DNA of 7,920 bases, taken from Phycisphaerales bacterium UBA2266. GTDB lineage: Bacteria; Planctomycetota; Phycisphaerae; Sedimentisphaerales; Anaerobacaceae. The notes beneath the pieces are model-generated. The model did no database searches and was not told the origin of the DNA. It saw nothing but the letters and a program-made list of their open reading frames with translations. The DNA lies in assembly GCA_002347125.1 (NCBI GenBank), contig DDXG01000200.1, forward strand, positions 1-7,920, given 5' to 3'. Within the stretch, counting starts at the first letter, position 1; each line of letters opens with the position of its first letter. Shown piece by piece: positions 1 through 6,236 of the stretch. Both the position numbers and the translations under genes were made by a program.

Positions 1-372
1 TATGGGCAATACGCGCTGACGGTGGAGGCCGAGCCTGGCATGGCGGTGGCGGCCGACCGCAATCCGTGGCAGGCGTCTCGCTGGGCCAAAGGGGATGAGG
101 AATGGGAGCTGTTCGATCCGAATCGGGCCACTGGGCGGCACAGGCACGGCAATGCGCCCAGCCATCAGAACGAAGGGCAGAATGTGCTGTTCCTCGACAG
201 CCATGTGGAGTTTGCCAAAAAGCCCACGGTCGGGATCAATGACGATAACATCTACACGTCGTGGGACGCGCTGGACATCAGCAAGGGCGTGCCGCCGACG
301 ATTGGCAGTGAGCCGGCGGGTGAGACCGATTCGCTGCTGGTGCATGATGGGGCCGGGACGGTGCAGAAGTAG
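1..372 (+). CDS. H-X9-DG / DUF1559-like prepilin-type protein, C-terminal fragment
   Basis: The reading frame is open from the first base, so this is the 3' end of a longer gene; 123 residues are visible, ending at TAG 370-372. A GTG at 22 is available but is not a credible start, because the frame continues upstream without a break. The diagnostic part is the block NVLFLDSHVEF (residues 61-71 of the visible part), preceded by His55. It matches the C-terminal H-X9-DG motif found in the large families of type IV pilin-like/pseudopilin proteins of planctomycetes. Here the spacing is H-X10 and the usual DG is DS. The tail after the motif, with the acidic stretch ending in SLLVHD, is also common in this family. 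In such proteins the N-terminal methylation helix and beta-rich body would lie to the left of the window. The function is poorly known, but they are probably exported or surface proteins. The gene converges on the redox operon and is not part of it. Confidence 0.72.
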   Translation, partial: YGQYALTVEAEPGMAVAADRNPWQASRWAKGDEEWELFDPNRATGRHRHGNAPSHQNEGQNVLFLDSHVEFAKKPTVGINDDNIYTSWDALDISKGVPPTIGSEPAGETDSLLVHDGAGTVQK

Positions 373-375
373 CTG

Positions 376-494
376 AAAGCCCAAAGGTGAAAGGCCAAAA
401 CCACAGTTCAAAACCGAAAACCTTCACGTGACGGGGCGTGGGCCGGGCTTTGGGGTCTTGGGTTTTGGTTTTGCATCTTGGGGTTTTCGTTTCG
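376..494. repeat. inward-facing heptamer repeat arms in the convergent intergenic gap
   Basis: Two arms of degenerate 7-base units face each other. The left arm (376-424, + strand) reads AAAGCCC, AAAGGTG, AAAGGCC, AAAACCA, CAGTTCA, AAACCGA, AAACCTT; six of seven consecutive units begin with AAA. The right arm (446-494, read on the minus strand from 494) is CGAAACG, AAAACCC, CAAGATG, CAAAACC, AAAACCC, AAGACCC, CAAAGCC. The arms are imperfect inverted copies in type, with their cores pairing at 409-422 and 461-473. No open reading frame with coding character crosses the gap. The remainder of the gap (495-552) shows nothing I can assign. The origin and role are unknown; it could be a short-repeat family scattered in this genome or a degenerate transcription stop. 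Confidence 0.5.
409..473. terminator. possible bidirectional terminator hairpin
   Basis: CAAAACCGAAAACC at 409-422 can pair with GGTTTTGGTTTTG at 461-473, leaving one unpaired base and a 38-base loop. A second pairing is possible outside it: AAAGCCC 376-382 with GGGCTTT 445-451. The site lies exactly between two convergent genes (stops at 372 and 553), where a shared terminator would be expected. Against this, the stem is A/T-rich, the loop is long, and there is no clean U-tract, so a classical intrinsic terminator is not proven. Confidence 0.3.
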
Positions 495-552
495 AGCTGC
501 GCTGCTCGGTCGTGGGACACGCCCTGCGGGATGGAGCCACCGTGCCGTGCGG

Positions 553-2112
553 TCAGTCCTTGACGGCGAGAGCACCGGTGGGGCAGGCGGCGGCGCAGTC
601 GCGGGCGACCTGGGCGAGGGCCTCGCAGAGGGGTTTGTCGAAGGGGACGGCGACCTTGACGTTGAAGCCGCGGCCGATGAAGGTCAGGCCGAGGCGTTCT
701 TTCGAGCGGGCGGCGATCTGGATGCACAGGCCGCAGTCGATACACTTGCCGGGCTCGAAGATGATGTCGGGGTGGCCGGTGTTCTGGCTAAACGTCTTGC
801 GGCCGGCCTTGTACCGACCGGGCTGGGCGTCATATTGGCGGCTGTAGAGGCGGAGCTTGCAAGCGTCGGGCTTGCGGCAGTCACAGTGCAGGCAGCGCAG
901 GGCCTGGGCGACGGCCTGCTCATCGGTCAGGCCGTTGACCAGGTCCGGATTCCTGACGGCCGGGGCGGGGCTTGATGAAGCGAGGAAGGCGTCGATCTCG
1001 CCATCCTGGAGCTTGCCGATGCGGGTGTTGAATGGGGTGTCGGGGCCGGTTACGGGCCGGCCGCGGACGAACTGGCCGATGGAGGCGGCCGCCTCCTTGC
1101 CGTCGGCGACGGCCCGGACACAGACCTTGCGGTTTCGCACGGCGTCGCCACCGGCGAAGACGCCCTCGATGTTCGTCGCGTAGGTGCGGCGGTCGATGGC
1201 TACGCCATCACGTCCGGTCTCGAAGCCCAGTTGCCTTGCGGTCTCGGTCTCGATCTTGCCTACCGCAAAGAAGACTGCGTCATAGTCTCTGCGCAGCTCG
1301 GCCAAGGGAACGTCCTTGCCGATGCGGGTGCTCCCGTTGAATTGCACGCCGAGGGCGGTGATGGCGGCGACCTCATCATCAACGACCTGGCGGGGCAGTT
1401 GCTCGGCCGGGACGGCGTACCGCAGGGCCCCGCCCGGCCGGTCATGGTCGTCGAAAAGCGTGCAGTCGATGCCGTCCTGGGCCAGATAGTAAGCCGCCGC
1501 CAGACCAGCGGGCCCGGCGCCGACAATCGCCACACGCTTGCCGATGCGGTCCTTGCACGGCGGGCTGTAGGGTTCGTCGCTGTCGAGATCGACGTCGGCG
1601 ACGTAACGCTTGAGCAGGCATATCGGGACCGGCCCGTCGTGTGGGGCCCGTCGGCAGGCCTTCTCGCAGGGGGCGGCGCAGATGCGCCCGAGCACGGCCG
1701 GCAGCGCGATGTCGGCCTTGACCGTCCGAATCGCCTCACGGAGCCGGCCGGCGGCGATCTGACGGAGCATCAGCGGGATGTTCATGGTCGCCGGGCAGGT
1801 TACATGGCACGGACCCATGCAGTCGCCCAGGTGGTCGCTGAGCAGTAATTCCAGAGCCGCACGGCGGGCCTCGATGACGTCGGGGGTGTCGGTCTGGACC
1901 ACCATGCCGTTGGCGACGAGCGCCCCACAGGCCGGCAGCAGCAGCGGCGAGCCGTTGACCTTGACCACGCAGACCATGCAACTGGTCGCGGGCGTCAGGC
2001 CCTTCATGAAGCACATGGTCGGGACCGCAATGCCGAGCTTGTCGGCGGCGTCGAGGATAGTCGAGCCGGCGTCCACTTCGACCGGCCGGTTGTCTATGGT
2101 GAGCTTGGGCAT
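553..2112 (-). CDS. GltD-like iron-sulfur FAD oxidoreductase with NuoG-type [2Fe-2S] domain and ferredoxin tail
   Basis: 519 aa, last gene of the operon. Domains in order: a plant-type/NuoG-like [2Fe-2S] domain (residues 1-75; C34, C45, C48, C62); a GltD-type helical iron-sulfur domain (about 85-170; C98, C102, C106, C145, C149, C153, C165); a FAD Rossmann fold (VAIVGAGPAGLAAAYYLA 194-211; GVFAGGDA 317-324); a Cys-rich joint CLHCDC...CKLR (407-421); and a NuoG-like ferredoxin tail (457-519). Only about 30 residues separate FAVGK (282-286) from GVFAGGDA, where GltD relatives usually have roughly 120 more forming the NAD(P)H-binding insert. The protein therefore probably keeps FAD but takes electrons from the NuoEF partner, not directly from NAD(P)H. 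The ferredoxin tail keeps one cluster's ligands (C457, C460, C463, C510) but has Ala at 467, 500 and 503. It is likely a cytoplasmic electron-transfer subunit. It is not the small subunit of glutamate synthase, as no gltB or glutamine pathway gene is nearby. ATG 2110-2112 fits the family N-terminus and lies 3 bases after the upstream stop. Confidence 0.85.
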   Translation of the reverse strand: MPKLTIDNRPVEVDAGSTILDAADKLGIAVPTMCFMKGLTPATSCMVCVVKVNGSPLLLPACGALVANGMVVQTDTPDVIEARRAALELLLSDHLGDCMGPCHVTCPATMNIPLMLRQIAAGRLREAIRTVKADIALPAVLGRICAAPCEKACRRAPHDGPVPICLLKRYVADVDLDSDEPYSPPCKDRIGKRVAIVGAGPAGLAAAYYLAQDGIDCTLFDDHDRPGGALRYAVPAEQLPRQVVDDEVAAITALGVQFNGSTRIGKDVPLAELRRDYDAVFFAVGKIETETARQLGFETGRDGVAIDRRTYATNIEGVFAGGDAVRNRKVCVRAVADGKEAAASIGQFVRGRPVTGPDTPFNTRIGKLQDGEIDAFLASSSPAPAVRNPDLVNGLTDEQAVAQALRCLHCDCRKPDACKLRLYSRQYDAQPGRYKAGRKTFSQNTGHPDIIFEPGKCIDCGLCIQIAARSKERLGLTFIGRGFNVKVAVPFDKPLCEALAQVARDCAAACPTGALAVKD

Positions 2113-2115
2113 CAG

Positions 2116-4512
2116 CTATTTGACCTCGATGGCGTTGACCGGGCAGACGGCCTTGCACGTGCCGCAGCGGACGCATATATTGGAGTCGATCTCGTGCTTT
2201 TCATACGGCTGCATGGCGATAGCGCCCACCGGACAACGCTGGGCACAGAGCGTGCAACCGATGCAGTCGTCGGTGACGCGATACCTTATCAGGGCCCGGC
2301 ACTTGCCCGCGGGGCAACAGCCGTCCAGGTGCGCCTCGTATTCCTCGCGGAAGTAGCGGATGGTCGAGAGGATGGGGTTGGGGGCGGTCTTGCCCAGGCC
2401 ACAGAGACTGCCGTTCTTGACGGTCTGGGCCAGACGCTGAAGTTCCTCGATATCGCCCTTCTTGCCAGCCCCCGCGCAGAGACGTTCGAGGATATCGAGC
2501 ATCCGGCGGGTGCCGATGCGGCAGAAGGTGCAACGGCCGCACGACTGGTCCTGCGTGAATTCCAGGAAGTAGCGGGCGATATCGACCATGCAGTCGGTCT
2601 CGTCGAGCACGACCATTCCGCCGGAGCCCATCATCGCACCGACCTCCAGGAGCGTCTCGTATTCCACGGGCGTATGGGCCAGGCTCGCCGGGACGCAGCC
2701 GCCGGACGGTCCGCCGATCTGCACGGCCTTGAACCTGAGCCCCCCGCCGATGCCCCCGCCGATGTCCTCGACGATCTCGTGGATGGTAATGCCCATCGGC
2801 ACCTCGATGAGGCCGCCGCGGGCGATCTTGCCGGCCAGGGCGAAGACCTTGGTGCCGCGGCTCCTGCCCGAGCCCATCGCGGCGAATGCCTCGGGGCCGT
2901 TCCGCATGATCCAGGAGACGGCGGCGTAGGTCTCGACATTGTTGATGAGCGTGGGGCAGCCCCACAGGCCGCTCAACGCCGGATACGGCGGGCGGATGCG
3001 GGGCATGCCGCGGCGGCCTTCGATGCTGGCCATCAGGGCGGTTTCCTCGCCGCAGACGAAGGCGCCGGCCCCCGCGACGATCTTGAGATCGAGCGAGAAG
3101 TCCGTGCCGAAGATCTTGCGGCCGATGAAGCCGTGCTCGCGGGCCTTGTCGAGGGCCTCGCTCATGCGCTTGATGGCCAGCGGGTACTCGGCACGGATGT
3201 AGAAATAACCCTCGCGTGCTCCCACGGCATAGGCCGCGATGGCCAAGCCCTCGATGATGCGGTACGGATACGACTCCATGAGCATGCGGTCCATGAAGGC
3301 GCCGGGGTCGCCTTCGTCGCCGTTGCAGACAACATATTTCGTTGGGCCGCCCTGGGCCCGGACCGTTTTCCACTTGAGGTGCGTAGGAAAGCCTGCGCCG
3401 CCGCGGCCCCGCAGGCCGCTGGTCTCAATCGCCGCGACGGTGTCGTCGATCGGCATTTCTTCGACGCATCGCCGCAGGGCTCGGAAGCCGCCCTTGTAGC
3501 AGTACTCCTCGATGTCCGTCGGGTCGATGACGCCGCAGTACTCCGTGGCGATATGCCTCTGCTTGCCCAGAAAATCGGCGACGGGCTTGTCGCGGACGCC
3601 GATGGCGTACCGCGCGATGGGCTCGTGGCGCTCATCGGTCAGGATGGCATCCAGGGCGGAGTCAACGGCGCTGGAGAGGCGCTTGTGCAGGGGCGGTTTG
3701 AAATGCCGCAGGATGATAGTCCGGGCATCCTCGGGGCGGACCCGGGCGTAGAGGAAGCTCCGCTGGTCGGGCAGGACGACTTCCAGCAGCGGTGTCTGAT
3801 GGCACATGCCGACGCAACCGACGCGCTTGATGTCGGCGCGGACGCCGGTGGCGGCCACGACCTGATGAACAGCCTCGTTGAGCTTGCCGCTGCCGCGGGC
3901 GATACAGCAGGAACCCAGGCCCAGGCGGATCTCGCCGCGGGTCTTGCGCCTGCGCGAGCCATCGACGGCCGGCCTGCGAGCGCCGCGGGTCTGCTCGTAC
4001 CGCAGGAAGTCGTCAATGACCTTGCCGACGCCGTCGGGCGTCAGGTGGCCATAGGTCACTTGGTCGATCTGCACGGCCGGGGCCAGTGTGCAGCAGCCGA
4101 GACAGGCGATCTTCTCGACGGTGAAGAGCCTCACGGCGTCCGTATCCTCGTCGCCGCCAATGCCCAGATGGCGGCGGAAGGCGTCGTACACCTGTGAGGC
4201 GCCCTTGACGTGACAGGCGGTGCCGACACAGACGTGGATGATGTGCTTTCCGACGGGGCGGTGGCGGAATTGATTATAGAACGTCGAGACGCCCATGATC
4301 GCGGCGGGCGTGATATCCGTCAGTTCGCAGACCTTCTCCAATGCCTCGGACGGCAGGTACCCGTACTGGGCCTGCACAGCCTGGAGAATCTCAAGCACCT
4401 TCTCGGCGCCGACACCGATGCGGGCGACGGCCTCGTCCACGAAGGCGAGGTCCACGCGCTCGGAAGCGTCGAGAGTCTCTTGCGGGGTTGCCTGGTCGAC
4501 GTGCGGCATCAT
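2116..4512 (-). CDS. NuoE-NuoF (HydC-HydB type) fusion NADH-dehydrogenase/bifurcating flavoprotein
   Basis: 798 aa. Domains: a NuoE-like thioredoxin-fold [2Fe-2S] domain (about 20-175; C95-X4-C100, C137-X3-C141); a second thioredoxin-like domain like the N-terminus of HydB-type subunits (195-270; C202/C203, C233, C237); a NuoF core for NAD(H) and FMN (about 300-650; GLRGRGGAGFP 367-376, CNGDEGDPGAF 396-406, CGEETAL 487-493); a [4Fe-4S] site (C658, C661, C664, C704); a CPAxxC element (733-738); and a C-terminal 2[4Fe-4S] ferredoxin (C750, C753, C756, C760; C780, C783, C786, C790). In complex I, HydABC hydrogenases and related bifurcating enzymes the NuoE and NuoF parts are usually separate subunits; here they are one chain. 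The expected role is electron exchange between NAD(H) and ferredoxin-type carriers via FMN at the cytoplasmic face. All motif residues I looked for are present, so the enzyme looks intact. Two ATGs stand in tandem (4512 and 4509); the second would give the same TGATG overlap seen at the other junctions. Confidence 0.9.
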   Translation of the reverse strand: MMPHVDQATPQETLDASERVDLAFVDEAVARIGVGAEKVLEILQAVQAQYGYLPSEALEKVCELTDITPAAIMGVSTFYNQFRHRPVGKHIIHVCVGTACHVKGASQVYDAFRRHLGIGGDEDTDAVRLFTVEKIACLGCCTLAPAVQIDQVTYGHLTPDGVGKVIDDFLRYEQTRGARRPAVDGSRRRKTRGEIRLGLGSCCIARGSGKLNEAVHQVVAATGVRADIKRVGCVGMCHQTPLLEVVLPDQRSFLYARVRPEDARTIILRHFKPPLHKRLSSAVDSALDAILTDERHEPIARYAIGVRDKPVADFLGKQRHIATEYCGVIDPTDIEEYCYKGGFRALRRCVEEMPIDDTVAAIETSGLRGRGGAGFPTHLKWKTVRAQGGPTKYVVCNGDEGDPGAFMDRMLMESYPYRIIEGLAIAAYAVGAREGYFYIRAEYPLAIKRMSEALDKAREHGFIGRKIFGTDFSLDLKIVAGAGAFVCGEETALMASIEGRRGMPRIRPPYPALSGLWGCPTLINNVETYAAVSWIMRNGPEAFAAMGSGRSRGTKVFALAGKIARGGLIEVPMGITIHEIVEDIGGGIGGGLRFKAVQIGGPSGGCVPASLAHTPVEYETLLEVGAMMGSGGMVVLDETDCMVDIARYFLEFTQDQSCGRCTFCRIGTRRMLDILERLCAGAGKKGDIEELQRLAQTVKNGSLCGLGKTAPNPILSTIRYFREEYEAHLDGCCPAGKCRALIRYRVTDDCIGCTLCAQRCPVGAIAMQPYEKHEIDSNICVRCGTCKAVCPVNAIEVK
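2123..2127 (-). promoter_or_regulatory. ribosome binding site of the GltD-like gene
   Basis: On the minus strand this reads GAGGT, ending 10 bases before the ATG at 2112, inside the last codons of the upstream NuoEF gene. It supports the chosen start at the only junction in this operon without a stop/start overlap. Confidence 0.4.
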
Positions 4513-6236
4513 TGAGGATTTCCAATGCAGTAGAGGTTCTTCTCGCCGCGGATGTAAATTCGGCCGTCCATGAAGGCGGGCGAGGCGTAGCAGTTCTCAC
4601 CCAGCTCCGATTGCCCCAACAGCTTGAACTCAGCGCCGGCCTGGACGATGAACATGGTGCCTCTGCGGCTGAGCAGGTAGAGTTTGTCGCCGACAAGACT
4701 CGGCGAGGCGAGGAAGTCCTTGTCCATCTCGTGCTCCCAGAGCCTGGAGCCGTCGGCGGCCTTGTAGCAGGCGGCGGTTCCCTCGCTGGCGAGCATCAGC
4801 GCCCAGTCATCGGCGGCGATGGGGCCGCAGACATCCGGTCCGAAATCGTCGGCGGCCCAGGCGATGTGCGTCTCGGTCACGTTGCCGGCGCCATCGGCGT
4901 TGATGGCAATCAGCCGCGTGTAGGGTTCAATCACATACACCTTGCCCGCGGCGTAATACGGCAAGGGACAGACGTCGCCGCTGAGGCATTCCGCACGCCA
5001 GATTTCATTGCCGGTGGCGGCGTCATAGGTAATGACCCACGGGTCGCCGCAGGTGATGATTACGTCGCGTCCGGCCACGGTTGTGACAATTGGCGACGAC
5101 CAGGAGTTGGGAACGGGTCGCATTGTTTCCCAGGCGGGAAACCCGGAGACGATGTCAATCGCGATGAGCTTTGACAATTCATCCTCGGCCATGCCCTGGT
5201 CGAACTGGATGATGACGAGGTTCCTGTAGATCGCCAGAGACGAGGCATATCCGTAGACGCTGTCGGGGATGCCCAGGGCCAGCGTCCAGAGCCGGCGGCC
5301 GTTGAAATCAAAGCAGGCCACATCGCCCGTGGCGAAGATGGCGCAGACACGCCGCCCGTCGGTGACCAGGGTCGGCGATGCAAGGCCGGTGTCTTCCATG
5401 ATGTCGAAACGCTGTCCGGGCTTCGGCTGGCTCTTGATCACCGGACCGGTCCAAAGCAGTTGACCGGTGGCCGCGTCAAAACTGTAAACCTCCAGCTTGT
5501 CGTCTTTGCCTCCGGAGAGGAATACGCGGTCGCCCCAGACCACCGGCGAGTTGTTGCCGGGCAGGGGCACAGCCGTCTTCCAGAGGATACCTTTGCCGGA
5601 AGGACCGTCCCACTCGGCCGGGATGTTGTCGTAGGCGCTTGTCGCCGCCGCACCGGGGCCGCGGAAACAAGGCCAATGGCGGCCCATCTGCTCCCAGGTG
5701 GAGGCCGGGACCTCTTCATCGGCCGCCCCGAATCGAACGCGAGGCAGCAGCGCCAGGACGGACGTGCCCAGCGCCAGGACTGCGATGCCCACGATTATGC
5801 CCTTTCGCGCGAACCGGGCGTCGGATATTTGCTGAAGGCGACGATCCTGTTGCGGTCCCGGCGCCGGCAGCGCCTTGTGCATTGTGGCGGCGGTCTTCAG
5901 CGCGGCGACCATTACAATCACCGCACCCAGCAGCAGCCACCCGCCGTGCCGCAGAGCGCCGAGCCGGTACATCCGCCCGGCGCGATACTCCATGTCCAGG
6001 TTGCGGTACTGCTCAATGAGCGCCTTGTCGTCGGGATTGGCACGTATCTGAACCTTGAGGTTGTCCAGTCGGGCCTCGAGTTGCACGTCGCCGATGCGGC
6101 GCTGGGCCATATTCACCAGCAGGATCACTGCCAGGACGACGCTGAAAACGGCCGCAACGCCGGCGGTGGCCAGAAGGCTGCGATATATCCCCGCCGAAGC
6201 GGCCTTGTCTGTGGTTTCGCGGGTATCCAGTTCCAT
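4509..6236 (-). CDS. membrane-anchored PQQ-like beta-propeller protein
   Basis: 575 aa. The N-terminal 170 residues carry three predicted membrane helices (about 19-42, 95-114, 146-165). The charged loop 115-145 is rich in Arg/Lys, which predicts it is cytoplasmic and places the rest of the protein in the periplasm. After a WPCFRGP motif (188-194), typical of planctomycete PQQ-like proteins, come about seven propeller-type repeats. The clearest are DAATGQLLW (254-262), FNGRRLW (311-317), DAATGNEIW (405-413) and AADGSRLW (493-500). The fold is shared by BamB and quinoprotein dehydrogenases, but I see no convincing set of PQQ-binding or catalytic residues, so a scaffold or sensor role is as likely as an enzymatic one. 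The ATG at 6236 shares its A with the upstream stop (TGATG). The open frame continues to 6416, but that part overlaps the preceding gene and does not look like coding sequence. Its place between membrane and soluble redox genes suggests a periplasmic subunit of the same complex. Confidence 0.82.
   Translation of the reverse strand: MELDTRETTDKAASAGIYRSLLATAGVAAVFSVVLAVILLVNMAQRRIGDVQLEARLDNLKVQIRANPDDKALIEQYRNLDMEYRAGRMYRLGALRHGGWLLLGAVIVMVAALKTAATMHKALPAPGPQQDRRLQQISDARFARKGIIVGIAVLALGTSVLALLPRVRFGAADEEVPASTWEQMGRHWPCFRGPGAAATSAYDNIPAEWDGPSGKGILWKTAVPLPGNNSPVVWGDRVFLSGGKDDKLEVYSFDAATGQLLWTGPVIKSQPKPGQRFDIMEDTGLASPTLVTDGRRVCAIFATGDVACFDFNGRRLWTLALGIPDSVYGYASSLAIYRNLVIIQFDQGMAEDELSKLIAIDIVSGFPAWETMRPVPNSWSSPIVTTVAGRDVIITCGDPWVITYDAATGNEIWRAECLSGDVCPLPYYAAGKVYVIEPYTRLIAINADGAGNVTETHIAWAADDFGPDVCGPIAADDWALMLASEGTAACYKAADGSRLWEHEMDKDFLASPSLVGDKLYLLSRRGTMFIVQAGAEFKLLGQSELGENCYASPAFMDGRIYIRGEKNLYCIGNPQ

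Noticed and set aside
553..2112. Glutamate synthase small subunit (gltD)
   Set aside because: The [2Fe-2S] N-terminus, ferredoxin tail, missing NAD(P)H insert and operon context do not fit; there is no gltB in the window.
2194..4197. 667-codon open frame on the + strand opposite the NuoEF fusion
   Set aside because: It is an antisense shadow in GC-rich DNA. The translation is Ala/Gly/Asp-rich with no domain, while the minus strand encodes all the NuoE/NuoF motifs.
553..4512. [FeFe]-hydrogenase HydABC operon
   Set aside because: HydB/HydC-like parts are present, but no H-cluster motifs occur anywhere in the window.
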